From: Streptomyces sp. RFCAC02
GTDB lineage: Bacteria > Actinomycetota > Actinomycetes > Streptomycetales > Streptomycetaceae
Direction: 5' to 3'
Length of the DNA stretch: 64,000 nt
NCBI RefSeq assembly: GCF_004193175.1
Contig: NZ_SAUH01000001.1
Location: 620,001-684,000 of the forward strand
Positions 1 to 8,156 of the stretch are shown here, piece by piece. Below the pieces are notes generated by a model, which saw nothing but the letters and a program-made list of their open reading frames with translations, was not told the DNA's origin and ran no database searches. Position numbers and translations under genes: made by a program. Numbering within the stretch: position 1 is the first letter of the stretch; every line of letters begins with the position of its first letter.

Positions 1-846
1 ACCACCGAGTATCAGAACCGGCTCGGCATCGGCTCGGGCACCGTGCAGAAGGCCTTCCGCGACCTGCGGGGCGGCGGCGCGGTCGGTCTCGTGTCCCGGG
101 GCCACCAGGGGACGTTCGTCACCGAGATGGACACCGCGCGGCTGTGGGCGGCGGCACGTCTCGCGCCCGTGCACGTGCTGCTGCCGCCCTCGTCCCCCGC
201 GGAGTCCGTGTCGATCGCCGGCGGTGTCGCCGACGTGTTCGCCGGGTCGGGCGCCACCACCACCATCGGGCTGGTGGGCGGCGCCGCGGCCCGGCTCGCC
301 GCCGTGGACACCGGCGAGGCGGACATCGCCGTCATGTCCGCGGGCGCCGCCGAGGACCTGGTCACGGCCGGCTCCGGACGGCTCGTCCTGCCGGTCGGCC
401 CCGGCACCTACTACGCCCCGGGGAGCCTGGTCGTGGTGGGCCGGCGCGACCTGCCGTCCCGCCCGCGCATCGGGATCGACCCCGCCTCGGACGACCATCA
501 GCGGCTCACCCACGCGCAGTTCCCGGCGGACGAGCACACGTATGTGACGACCGACTTCCCCCTGGTGCCGCGCGCGCTCGTCCACGACGAGATCGACGCG
601 GGGGTCTGGCACATCGTGGACACGCTGATCCCGCTGGAGGCCGTCGGCCTGTCCATCACCCCGCTCAGCCGTCCCGGCGCCCTGGCCCTCGCCGAACACA
701 TCTCGGGCGCGGTGCTCGTCACCCGGGAGGACAGCATCCCCGGCATACTCCTGTCGCGGCTGCCCGAGGGGCGGCTGCGGGAGGTCTGCGCGCCGCGGGC
801 GGAGCGGAGCCCGACGGCTGAGGCGCTGCGTATCCGGGTCCGCTGA
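1..846 (+). CDS. YhfZ-like GntR-type regulator (5' end cut by window)
   Basis: The first base is already inside the reading frame, so the start lies upstream; 281 residues are visible. The N-terminal part (residues 1-40, including IGSGTVQKAFRDL and SRGHQGTF) looks like the end of a winged-helix DNA-binding domain. The rest resembles the YhfZ C-terminal domain, a periplasmic-binding-protein-like fold, with hydrophobic strands such as IGLVGGAAARLAAVDTGEAD. Members of this family are predicted transcriptional regulators. The ligand is unknown and nothing downstream identifies a target. It converges on the next gene across a 21-bp gap. Confidence 0.7.
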   Translation, partial: TTEYQNRLGIGSGTVQKAFRDLRGGGAVGLVSRGHQGTFVTEMDTARLWAAARLAPVHVLLPPSSPAESVSIAGGVADVFAGSGATTTIGLVGGAAARLAAVDTGEADIAVMSAGAAEDLVTAGSGRLVLPVGPGTYYAPGSLVVVGRRDLPSRPRIGIDPASDDHQRLTHAQFPADEHTYVTTDFPLVPRALVHDEIDAGVWHIVDTLIPLEAVGLSITPLSRPGALALAEHISGAVLVTREDSIPGILLSRLPEGRLREVCAPRAERSPTAEALRIRVR

Positions 847-867
847 GCACCGCCCGGCGGGGCCGGC

Positions 868-2142
868 TCAGATGCGGAGGATCCCGGGGAACGCTCCGTG
901 ACCGACGCCGGGCGCAGTGAGGGCCAGCCAGCCGTGGCCGCGCACCTCGGTGTCCGGGCCGACCTCGCCCGGGTCGACCGACAGGTACCGGCAGGCGGTC
1001 CTGGCGCCCGCCGTGCCGGCTTCCGCCGGGGCCTCGTCGTACTCGGCGTCGATGTCCGGGTCGTCGGCCGCGAGGGTCTCCCACGGCAGCGGGTCGCCCA
1101 CCCATTCCGGGTCGTCCTCGGCGGCGTACCGACGGATCACGCGGCCGTTCTCGGCGACCATCCACACATCGGACCCGGCGGCGTCGTCCAGGAAGAAGAA
1201 CTGCGCCCGGCCGCAGTGGGCGCTGACCCGCTCGACCGTCGCCACCATCTCGTCCCACGAGGCGCCGACGAGCAGGGCGAAGGGGCCGAAGAGCAGGCGC
1301 CAGCCGTCCAGTTCGGGGGTGACGAAGACCCTGCCCACGCCGCGTGACGTGCCGCCGGGTCCGGGCACCCGGATCGGCTGCTCCTCCACCGCCGCGACGC
1401 CGGCGGCGGCGGTGACGGGCCGCCGGTCGTGCAGCCCCAGCGCATCGAACATCCCCTCGTACGACGCGCCCGGCACGGCCATCCACCACCCGCTGAGGGT
1501 CGAGGACGGAAGCCGCGGGGTCTCGTCGAGGATCTTGATCCGTATGAGCCTCTCGATCACCGCACGATCGCGGTCGTCGAGCGCGTCGGTGCCGCCGCCG
1601 GCCACCAGCGCCGCCATCGCGCCGCGCCGCATCGCCGGGGACACGGCCGGGTCGCGGCGCATGGCGAGCAGCCGGGGCCGGGCGGAGTCGTGCAGCATGC
1701 GGGCGTAGGCGGACGCGCGGTAGGGGACGTACCGGCCGGGCGCCAAGCGGCCCACCAGCGCCCGCAACCCGGCGTCGGACGCCACCCGCAGCCTGGTCAG
1801 CCCCTCGAAACCGCTTTCCGAGGCACCCCGGCCCGGATCGGCCGCCAGCGCCGCGTACTGCTCGGCACAGCGCTCGTCGAACACCCCGAGGAGCCAGTTC
1901 GCGTGCCGGTCCGACACCTCCTTCTGGCGCCAGGCCGCCACCACGGCGTCGAACGCCGGCGGACCGATGTGCCGCAAGGCGCGCATGACCGGCCGCATGT
2001 CCTCGGTCGACCGCGCGCCCGCGACGCCCCGCAACAGCGCCGGCACGACGGTGCCGGCCCGCTCCGTCAGCCGTGCGACGGCGTTCTCCACGCGGGCGGC
2101 GTCGCCGCTGTCCAGGTCTTCGAGAAGGGATTCGATCTCCAC
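868..2142 (-). CDS. Hypothetical HEAT-like repeat protein
   Basis: This is a 424-residue soluble protein starting at GTG. The N-terminal ~120 residues alternate short amphipathic helices in a HEAT/ARM-like pattern (for example VENAVARLTERAGTVVPALL and MRPVMRALRHIGPPAFDAVV), which suggests a protein-interaction scaffold. The C-terminal half contains Trp-rich segments (SGWWMAVPGASYEGMFDALG, WVGDPLPWETL) and no catalytic motif I recognise. There is no signal peptide or membrane segment. It stands alone between convergent and divergent neighbours, so context gives no clue. A GTG without an obvious Shine-Dalgarno sequence makes the exact start uncertain. Confidence 0.55.
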   Translation of the reverse strand: MEIESLLEDLDSGDAARVENAVARLTERAGTVVPALLRGVAGARSTEDMRPVMRALRHIGPPAFDAVVAAWRQKEVSDRHANWLLGVFDERCAEQYAALAADPGRGASESGFEGLTRLRVASDAGLRALVGRLAPGRYVPYRASAYARMLHDSARPRLLAMRRDPAVSPAMRRGAMAALVAGGGTDALDDRDRAVIERLIRIKILDETPRLPSSTLSGWWMAVPGASYEGMFDALGLHDRRPVTAAAGVAAVEEQPIRVPGPGGTSRGVGRVFVTPELDGWRLLFGPFALLVGASWDEMVATVERVSAHCGRAQFFFLDDAAGSDVWMVAENGRVIRRYAAEDDPEWVGDPLPWETLAADDPDIDAEYDEAPAEAGTAGARTACRYLSVDPGEVGPDTEVRGHGWLALTAPGVGHGAFPGILRI

Positions 2143-2250
2143 CGGGCAGACGATAGCGCCGTCGATCGGCGCCCCTCCCCCTGGACTTCCGGTACCCCTT
2201 CACGTACCTTTCAACCCAAAGCCTTTATTGTCAAAGAGAACGGGTCCGCC

Positions 2251-2631
2251 ATGCCGCACATGACCGTCCACGCCCCGGAGAACCGGCTGTCCGGTAAGGA
2301 GCCCGCGCTCATCACCGCCCTGACCGACGCGATCGCCGACGTCTACGGCGCCTGGGCACGCGATCTGGTGAGCATCCGCCTGGCGGGGGTCCCCGCGGGG
2401 CGCTTCGCGCACGGCGGCGAGGCCGTGGACACCCACGTCTCGGTGGTCCTCGGCGTCCGGGCGGGCGTGTTCGACCGTCCCGACGCCGACCGGATCACGG
2501 CCCGCCTCGGCGCCGGCCTCACCGACGCGGTCGTACGGGTCCTCGGCGACACCGTCCGCGCCGGCACCATGGTCGAACTGGTGGCGTCCCCGCCGGAGCG
2601 GACCTTCGTCGGCGGCGCTCCCGCCGAGTGA
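2251..2631 (+). CDS. Tautomerase (4-oxalocrotonate tautomerase/MIF superfamily)
   Basis: The product is 126 residues and begins Met-Pro. Removal of Met would expose the N-terminal Pro that is the catalytic base in the tautomerase superfamily. The body has two beta-alpha-beta halves, with a central helix (SGKEPALITALTDAIADVYG) and the strand pattern VSIRLAGVP. This length is nearly double that of a 60-residue 4-OT subunit, so it is probably a fused-repeat form. The start was chosen because only this ATG places Pro at position 2; a weak purine stretch (AAAGAGAA) lies upstream. The substrate cannot be inferred. Confidence 0.7.
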   Translation: MPHMTVHAPENRLSGKEPALITALTDAIADVYGAWARDLVSIRLAGVPAGRFAHGGEAVDTHVSVVLGVRAGVFDRPDADRITARLGAGLTDAVVRVLGDTVRAGTMVELVASPPERTFVGGAPAE

Positions 2632-2686
2632 CGGCGGCGCCGCCCCTCGGTGCGGCCGCCCCGCACCGGTCACCGGCGGGCCGGCG

Positions 2687-3304
2687 TCACTCGAAATCGC
2701 CGCCGAAGGCCGCACCCAGGGCCGCGGCGACAAGGCCGGGAAGGTCCGGACGCCCGTCCTCCCGCGCCCAGCGGACCAGGGCCGCGTGCATCGCGGCCAG
2801 AGCGGCGCCGGCGACCGCGTTGGCGCGGAACTCCGCCTCGGGGTCCGGCGCCTCCCCGAGCAGGGCGCCGGTGATGGCCTTCTGCGTGGCGAACTGACTG
2901 TCCAGGTGACGGGCGCGCAGTGCCGGCGTGTCGATCATCAGCCGGAGGCGGGCGAGCAGCAGGCGCCCCTCGGGCGACACACCCTCCCCGGAGCCGTCAC
3001 CGGCGGCCGTGCGGGCCGTCTCGACCAGCGCCCGCCCGATCCGGCGCACCAGGGGCTCATCGGCGGGCCGCTGCGCGACCCGGGCCGCGACGACCCCGTC
3101 GTACCGGCCGTGGAGCACCAGGTCCTCCTTGGTGGGGAAGTGCCGGTAGACGGTCATCGCCGAGACGCCGGACGCCTCCGCGACATCGTTCACCGTGGTC
3201 GCGTCGTAGCCGTGGCGCGCGAACAGGCGCAGCGCGTGCGACTGGACCATGCGCTGCGTCTCCGCCCGCCGGCGTTCGCGCAGGCTCGGCCCTTCCCCAT
3301 TCAT
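2687..3304 (-). CDS. TetR-family transcriptional regulator
   Basis: This 205-residue protein has a typical TetR N-terminal helix-turn-helix at residues ~10-55 (LRLFARHGYDATTVNDVAEA, then GVSAMTVYRHFPTKEDLV). A variable, mostly helical ligand-binding domain follows. It is divergent from an SDR gene, with 66 bp between the two starts containing an AGTCAC...GTGACT dyad. By family analogy it probably represses itself and the SDR and is released by a small molecule. The ATG at 3304 gives a normal TetR N-terminus; a GTG nine bases further upstream is the only close alternative. Confidence 0.85.
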   Translation of the reverse strand: MNGEGPSLRERRRAETQRMVQSHALRLFARHGYDATTVNDVAEASGVSAMTVYRHFPTKEDLVLHGRYDGVVAARVAQRPADEPLVRRIGRALVETARTAAGDGSGEGVSPEGRLLLARLRLMIDTPALRARHLDSQFATQKAITGALLGEAPDPEAEFRANAVAGAALAAMHAALVRWAREDGRPDLPGLVAAALGAAFGGDFE

Positions 3305-3324
3305 GCGTGACACCGTATCTTTCT

Positions 3325-3355
3325 GTGAGTCACTACCAGATTGATGGTGACTAAC
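3325..3355. promoter_or_regulatory. Candidate TetR operator in the divergent TetR/SDR promoter
   Basis: The hexamer AGTCAC at 3328-3333 is mirrored exactly by GTGACT at 3347-3352, with imperfectly symmetric CCA/TGG inside. The dyad spans most of the 66-bp gap between the two divergent start codons and overlaps a TAACAAT sequence that could be a -10 element for the SDR gene. The position and half-site spacing suit a TetR-family dimer. The assignment rests on position and symmetry only. Confidence 0.45.
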
Positions 3356-3370
3356 AATGAGGGGTGCGCC

Positions 3371-4135
3371 ATGGGTGGACAGGACGGCAGGACGGCACTG
3401 GTGACCGGGGCGTCGCGGGGCATCGGGCGGGCCGTGGCGGAACGTCTCGCCGCCGACGGCGCGGAGGTCGCCGTGCACTACGGCAGCGGCGAGGCGGCGG
3501 CGCGCGAGACGGTCGCCCGGATCGAGCGGGCCGGTGGGCGCGCCTTCGCCGTCGGGGCCGAACTGGGCACGGACGGGGACATCGACGCCCTGTTCACCGG
3601 TCTGGAGCGCGGGCTGGCCGGACGGCCGCTGGACATCCTCGTCAACAACGCCGCCGCCGCACCCGGCGGCCCGATCGAGACGGACACCCCCGAGCGGTTC
3701 GACCGCCTCTTCGCAGTGAACGTCAGGGCGCCGTACTTCATCGTCCAGCGGGCGCTGCCGCTGCTGCGCGACGGCGGCAGGATCATCACCATGACCTCGG
3801 TCGCCACCCGGATGGCCAATCCGGGCCAGACGTCCTTCGCGATGGGCAAGGGCGCCCTCGAAACGATGACGATGACCCTGGCCAGCGCGCTGGGCGCCCG
3901 CGGGATCACGGTGAACGCCGTCGCCCCCGGCGCCACCAGGACCGAGACGAACGGGGCCGTCTTCGAGGCCCCGGGCCTCGTGGAGTTCATCACCGGCGGC
4001 ACCGCCCTCGCCCGCCTCGGCAGCGCGGCGGACATCGCGGACGCCGTCGCCTTCCTCGCCTCGGACGACGGGCGCTGGATCACCGGTCAGGTGCTCGACG
4101 CCAGCGGCGGCGTGCACCTCGGCCTGAGGGGCTGA
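3371..4135 (+). CDS. SDR-family oxidoreductase with Phe in place of the catalytic Tyr
   Basis: A 254-residue classical-type short-chain dehydrogenase. The cofactor motif TGASRGIG lies near the N-terminus, the structural NNAA follows in the middle, and the catalytic Ser is about residue 143 (MTS). The position that normally holds the catalytic Tyr of YxxxK is Phe156 (TTC), while Lys160 is kept (SFAMGKGAL). NAD(P)-binding is therefore expected, but ordinary Tyr-dependent catalysis is questionable. The start has a GAGGGG Shine-Dalgarno element. It is divergent from a TetR gene, which probably controls it. Confidence 0.85.
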   Translation: MGGQDGRTALVTGASRGIGRAVAERLAADGAEVAVHYGSGEAAARETVARIERAGGRAFAVGAELGTDGDIDALFTGLERGLAGRPLDILVNNAAAAPGGPIETDTPERFDRLFAVNVRAPYFIVQRALPLLRDGGRIITMTSVATRMANPGQTSFAMGKGALETMTMTLASALGARGITVNAVAPGATRTETNGAVFEAPGLVEFITGGTALARLGSAADIADAVAFLASDDGRWITGQVLDASGGVHLGLRG

Positions 4136-4149
4136 CCCGCCCGGCCGGA

Positions 4150-4156
4150 TGTCACA
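4150..4156 (+). promoter_or_regulatory. TGTCACA motif, candidate ECF41 -35 element upstream of the NmrA-like gene
   Basis: TGTCACA lies 60 bp before the GTG start of the NmrA-like gene and is repeated at 4933 before the ECF41 sigma gene. TGTCACA is the -35 sequence described for ECF41 promoters. No clear CGTC-type -10 follows at the usual spacing here, so this is a lead rather than a firm promoter. Confidence 0.35.
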
Positions 4157-4215
4157 CCCGACGGCGCCCGGCCCCTCTCCATGGCGGAACTGCCGCAGCA
4201 GGAGGGGAGCGAAAC

Positions 4216-4914
4216 GTGAAGCTCGTCATCTTCGGAGCGAACGGACCGACGGGGCGCCAGGTCACCGCGCAGGCCGTCGCGGCCGGGCACACCGTCACCG
4301 CCGTCACCCGGCGCCCGGGCGCCTTCCCCCTGACGCACCCGCGGCTGCGGGTGGCCGGGGCGGACGTGGCGGACCGCGCCGCCGTCGACGGCGCCGTGGC
4401 CGGGCAGGACGCGGTGATCTCCACGCTCGGCGTCCCGTTCGGCCGCGCCCCCGTCACCGTCTATTCGCCGGGCGCCGCGCACATCGTCCGGGCCATGACC
4501 GGGCACGGCGTACCGCGCCTGGTCTGCGTCACCTCCACCGTGCTCTTCGACGTGCCGGCGCCGGGCGAGGGCTTCCTGTTCCGCCGGGTCGTCGAGCCGT
4601 CCGTCGCGCGCTTCATCGGGCGCACGGTGTACGACGACATGCGGCGGATGGAGGAGATCGTGCGCGCCTGCGGGCACACCTGGACCGTCGTCCGGCCCGC
4701 CGGGCTGTTCGACGCCCCGGCCGTCAGCGCCTACGAGACGGCGACGCGCCGGCTGCCCGGCCGTTTCACCTCCCGCGCCGACCTCGCGCACGCGCTGCTG
4801 CGCGAGGCCGGCGACGACCGCCACGCGGGCGCGTTCCTCGACGTACGCACGACGCAGGGGACGCCCACGCTGCTCCGGCTGCTGCGGCGCGAGGCGTTCG
4901 GCAGCGGGACGTGA
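4216..4914 (+). CDS. NmrA-like NAD(P)-binding oxidoreductase
   Basis: The product is 232 residues with an atypical-SDR Rossmann start (VKLVIFGANGPTGRQ), matching the GxxGxxG pattern of the NmrA/NAD(P)H-binding family. The middle carries QDAVISTLG and RLVCVTST strands. The YxxxK active site is not conserved in classical form, which is usual for this group. The GTG start is preceded by a strong GGAGGGG ribosome site at 4201. It sits just upstream of an ECF41 sigma factor. ECF41 regulons characteristically contain a neighbouring oxidoreductase or carboxymuconolactone decarboxylase, so this is the likely target gene. Confidence 0.75.
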   Translation: MKLVIFGANGPTGRQVTAQAVAAGHTVTAVTRRPGAFPLTHPRLRVAGADVADRAAVDGAVAGQDAVISTLGVPFGRAPVTVYSPGAAHIVRAMTGHGVPRLVCVTSTVLFDVPAPGEGFLFRRVVEPSVARFIGRTVYDDMRRMEEIVRACGHTWTVVRPAGLFDAPAVSAYETATRRLPGRFTSRADLAHALLREAGDDRHAGAFLDVRTTQGTPTLLRLLRREAFGSGT

Positions 4915-4932
4915 CCGGGCCGCCGTGACGTG

Positions 4933-4939
4933 TGTCACA
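4933..4939 (+). promoter_or_regulatory. TGTCACA motif, candidate ECF41 -35 element of the sigma gene
   Basis: TGTCACA lies 73 bp before the sigma-factor ATG, as expected for an autoregulated ECF41 promoter. A CGTC sequence occurs at 4953-4956, only 13 bases downstream, which is shorter than the spacing I recall for the family. A related GTCACAT follows at 4954. The motif is a good match but the -10 assignment is weak. Confidence 0.4.
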
Positions 4940-5012
4940 TCCCCGCGCGGGACGTCACATCCTGGCCGCCCGCGTCCCTCTCAGGTGTGACCGCCGCACG
5001 ACAGGAGCCCTC

Positions 5013-5990
5013 ATGGCAGCCGTACACGACGACGCCACCGCACACCGGGACGACGCCACGACCACCGTCTTCGTCGGGGCGCGCGAACTGCTCTTCTCGG
5101 TCGCCTACAACCTGCTCGGCAGCGTCGACGACACGGAGGACGTGCTGCAGGAGACGTGGCTGTCCTGGTCGGGGCGCACCCGGGGGCCGTCGGCCGCGCC
5201 GATCGGGAACCCCCGCGCCTACCTCGTGCGCGTCGCGGTGCACCACGCCCTCGCCCGGCAGGCGGCCACCGCCCGGCGCCGCGAGACGTACGTCGGCCCG
5301 TGGCTGCCCGAACCGCTGGTCGGCGGTGCCGGTGACGGCTCCGCCCCCGACACCGCCGACCACGCGGTGCGGACCGACTCCGTGTCCCTCGCGCTGCTGG
5401 TCGTGCTCCAGTCGCTCACGCCCCTGGAGCGTGCGGTGTTCGTCCTGCACGAGGTGTTCGGCTACCCGCACACGGAGATCGCGGTCATGCTGGACCGCAG
5501 CGCCGCGGCCGTACGGCAGTTGGCGCACCGGGCGCGCGCCGCCGTCCGGGCACGGCGGCCCCGCTACCGCGCCCACCCGCGCGTACGGCGGGAGGCCACC
5601 GAACGGTTCGTCGGCGCGGCGCTCGGCGGCGACCTGGCCGCCCTGCTGGAGACCCTGGCGCCCGATGTCACCGTGTGGATCGACGGCGGGGGCCTGCGGC
5701 GCGGGGCGGGGCCGCGCCCGGTGCGCGGTCGGGAGAAGGCCGCGCGCCTGCTGGCCGGCCACGCCGCCGGGCGCACCGACGCCATGGACGTCGAGTACCG
5801 GCGGGTCAACGGGGACGACGGCGCCGTGGTGTTCGCCGACGGCACCCCGTACGCGGTGATGGTCATGGACCTCACCCCGGAGGGGGACCGGGTGTCCGAC
5901 GTCTACATCGTCACCAACCCGGAGAAGCTCGCCCGCGTGCGGCCGGCCGGCGGAGCCTCCCCCGCGCCGCGCGGCCCCGGCCGGGGCTGA
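5013..5990 (+). CDS. ECF41-group RNA polymerase sigma factor (SigJ-like) with SnoaL-like C-terminal domain
   Basis: This 325-residue ECF sigma factor has region 2 at ~20-90 (AYNLLGSVDDTEDVLQETWL), region 4 at ~130-180 (LTPLERAVFVLHEVFGYPHT) and a C-terminal SnoaL-like domain at ~195-310. Three ECF41 signatures are present: WLPEP in the linker (97-101), DGGG (224-227) and NPEKL (302-306). In ECF41 proteins the C-terminal domain regulates the sigma factor itself, so a separate anti-sigma factor is not expected and none is adjacent. The ATG has an AGGAG site. The upstream oxidoreductase is the probable target. Confidence 0.88.
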   Translation: MAAVHDDATAHRDDATTTVFVGARELLFSVAYNLLGSVDDTEDVLQETWLSWSGRTRGPSAAPIGNPRAYLVRVAVHHALARQAATARRRETYVGPWLPEPLVGGAGDGSAPDTADHAVRTDSVSLALLVVLQSLTPLERAVFVLHEVFGYPHTEIAVMLDRSAAAVRQLAHRARAAVRARRPRYRAHPRVRREATERFVGAALGGDLAALLETLAPDVTVWIDGGGLRRGAGPRPVRGREKAARLLAGHAAGRTDAMDVEYRRVNGDDGAVVFADGTPYAVMVMDLTPEGDRVSDVYIVTNPEKLARVRPAGGASPAPRGPGRG

Positions 5991-5999
5991 AGGACGCCC

Positions 6000-6431
6000 C
6001 TACCGGACGGGACGGCCGGCCGGCTCCCGCCGCTCCCTCAGCAGGGGGACGGCCGTGGCCAGGACGAGGAGGCCGAACAGGGTGATCGGCAGCAGCCCGA
6101 CGGGCCGCAGGAGCCACCCGGGGTCCGCCCGCACGACGGGCCAGCAGGTGATCCAGTTCGCGGTCACGTCGAGCGCCATGACGACGGCCGCCAGCACCAC
6201 GCCGGACGAACGCGTGCGGCGCCGGAACAGCAGGACGACGACGAGCGGATCGAGGACGGTGAGGCCGAGGAAGAGGACCTGGATGACCGCGGCCATCCCC
6301 GCGTACACGTGGATGCCGCCGCGGATCAGGTCGAGGACGTGCGCGCAGGTGCCCTCGGCGAAACCCACGGCGTAGGCGGGCAGGAGGAATCGCCCGAGGG
6401 GGCCGGGGGCGGGCCGGCGGGTGCGTGTCAC
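6000..6431 (-). CDS. Small multi-pass membrane protein, function unknown
   Basis: The product is 143 residues with about four hydrophobic helices: around FLLPAYAVGFAEGT, AAVIQVLFLGLTVLDPLVVV, VVLAAVVMALDVTANWITC and PVGLLPITLFGLLVLATAV. The N-terminus is Arg-rich and probably cytoplasmic. No transporter or enzyme motif was recognised. It converges on the ECF41 sigma gene with only 9 bp between stops, and its own upstream neighbour is 114 bp away on the same strand. Confidence 0.6.
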   Translation of the reverse strand: MTRTRRPAPGPLGRFLLPAYAVGFAEGTCAHVLDLIRGGIHVYAGMAAVIQVLFLGLTVLDPLVVVLLFRRRTRSSGVVLAAVVMALDVTANWITCWPVVRADPGWLLRPVGLLPITLFGLLVLATAVPLLRERREPAGRPVR

Positions 6432-6545
6432 GTCGATCCGGTCGGTGGCGGGAGCGGTGGGACGGCGGCGCGGCCGGCCCGCGCCGTGCGAGGTGCGCGA
6501 GGCGCGGCCGGCCGGGTGGGGGCCGCCGGGGAACGTGCCGGTGGT

Positions 6546-7373
6546 TCAGCCCAGTCCGCGCGCGTCCTGCTTCAGCGCCGTGTCCACCGTCAGCGCCGTG
6601 GCCACGACGAGGCTGAGCAGCGGGTCGGGAAGCTGGCGGTGGATCTGCAGGACGTAGTTGTCCGCCGTGGTGAACATGGTCTTGGCCAGGCCCTCCCACG
6701 TCTTGGTGATGCGGGCGACCTCGGCACCGGTGTGGTCGGTGACGGCGAAGTTCCACGCGCGCCAGTTCTCGGCGCGGAGGGCGCCGATCTGCTGCCCACC
6801 GGACTCGATGGAGAAGTGGATCTTGCCGATGGCGTTCTGCTGGACGATCTCGCCGACCGGCTGGCCGTCCGGACGCGTCACGATGACCTTGGACTTGATG
6901 AACTTCGCCGGACGCGTGAGCAGGAGCTGCGGCTGCCCGTGGACGTCGCGGATCTCCAGACGGTGCGTCAGGAACTGGTCGAGGCTGCTGAGGACGCGCA
7001 CGACCTTGCGCACGAACCCCTGGCCGACCTGGACGACCGAGCCGATCGTGCGGCCCTGCTGGTCGAAGACGCTGTACTCGTTGGTGACCTCGATGAGCTT
7101 GGCCTTCTGGTTCACCACGAGGACGGGCTCGGTGAACAGGGTGCCGCCGCCCACGCCGCCCGGGACGAGACCGGCCTTCTGCTGGACCTGCTGCTGGACC
7201 CTCGCCTGCTGGTCCGGGGTGCTCTGCGGGGGCGCCTGCGGGGTGGCCTGACCGGGAGCTGCGCCGGCGTGCGTGTGCTCCGTCCACTGGCCGCCGTCCC
7301 ACCAGCGGAGTTGGTTGGGGATGCCCCGGGGGTCGGCGTACCAGCCCGGCGGGGTGTTCGAAGGTGCTGTCAT
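6546..7373 (-). CDS. DUF2510 / LURP-one (phospholipid scramblase-like) protein
   Basis: The product is 275 residues. The N-terminal ~35 residues form a DUF2510 module (PPGWYADPRG...LRWWDGGQWT). A Gln/Pro-rich linker follows, then from about residue 80 a LURP-one/scramblase-like beta-barrel domain (VLVVNQKAKLIEVTNEYSVF, HRLEIRDVHG, AVTDHTGAEVARI). The C-terminal end is hydrophobic (LLSLVVATALTVDTAL), as in Tubby-like proteins. The role is unknown, and scrambling activity should not be assumed. I preferred the ATG at 7373, next to the DUF2510 module, over one ten codons upstream. Confidence 0.75.
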   Translation of the reverse strand: MTAPSNTPPGWYADPRGIPNQLRWWDGGQWTEHTHAGAAPGQATPQAPPQSTPDQQARVQQQVQQKAGLVPGGVGGGTLFTEPVLVVNQKAKLIEVTNEYSVFDQQGRTIGSVVQVGQGFVRKVVRVLSSLDQFLTHRLEIRDVHGQPQLLLTRPAKFIKSKVIVTRPDGQPVGEIVQQNAIGKIHFSIESGGQQIGALRAENWRAWNFAVTDHTGAEVARITKTWEGLAKTMFTTADNYVLQIHRQLPDPLLSLVVATALTVDTALKQDARGLG

Positions 7374-7457
7374 GGCGGGCAGACTACCGGGCGTCACCGA
7401 CACGCCGCCCGGGAGGGAAGGGAACCCGTTCGGACCAGTGGCCGGCCGCCCCGGGCG

Positions 7458-8018
7458 TCAGCCGAGCCGCAGGCTCCACCGCCCGCGCCCGCCGCTGAGG
7501 CTGACGACCGACAGCGGACCGACCTCCGTGCGCCAGTATGCCTGCGGGGGCGCCTTGAGGGCGTACAGCACGGCGGCGCGCAGCACCGACGGCTCCGTGA
7601 CCGCGACGACGCGGGGGTCGTAGTCCACGGGCCGCGTGTCGAGCCAGCCGCCGACCCGGGAGACGAACGCGAGCAGCGGCTCGCCGCCGTGCGGGGCCGA
7701 CCGCGGATCGGCGAGCCAGACATCGACGGCCGCCGGCTCGCGCTCCGTCACCTCGCGCAGGGTGCGGCCGCGCCAGCGTCCCATGTCGCAGTCGCGCAGG
7801 GCGGGCTGCGCGAGCGGCGCGAGACCGAGTGCCTCGCCGGTCTGCCGGGCCGCAGGCGAGGGGGAGCAGTACCGCAGCTCGGCGGTGGTCAGCGGCAGGA
7901 GCGCGGGGATGGCGCGCTCCAGGCCGCGCCAGGCGTCGATGTCGAGCGGACGGTCGTCGTCGAACCGGGCGTCGAGCACGGAGGAGGTGCGGGCAGCGGC
8001 TATCAGCGTCACCAGCAT
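7458..8018 (-). CDS. Histidine-phosphatase-fold protein lacking the RHG motif
   Basis: This 186-residue protein has the layout of a phosphoglycerate-mutase-like protein: LVTLIAAART at the first strand, SPSPAARQTGEALGL at the conserved Arg helix, RDCDMGRWRG, and SAPHGGEPLLAFVSRV. The catalytic RHG triplet of the first strand is missing (IAAART), and the second His position reads VTEPSVL instead of a His-Gly. Phosphatase activity is therefore doubtful. Similar actinobacterial proteins are annotated histidine phosphatase family. The start at 8018 fits the family better than the 20-codon extension. It is divergent from the PARG-like gene. Confidence 0.7.
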   Translation of the reverse strand: MLVTLIAAARTSSVLDARFDDDRPLDIDAWRGLERAIPALLPLTTAELRYCSPSPAARQTGEALGLAPLAQPALRDCDMGRWRGRTLREVTEREPAAVDVWLADPRSAPHGGEPLLAFVSRVGGWLDTRPVDYDPRVVAVTEPSVLRAAVLYALKAPPQAYWRTEVGPLSVVSLSGGRGRWSLRLG

Positions 8019-8156
8019 GACGGGATCGTACGAGTATTCGATGGACGGGACCACAGCCTCGGCGTAAAGCGCTCGCAAGGATCACCGCGGGCCGCTCACC
8101 AGGCAGTTCGGGAAAACGAGGGCGGGTCGGATGCCGCCGGGGTAGCGTGGCGGGCC

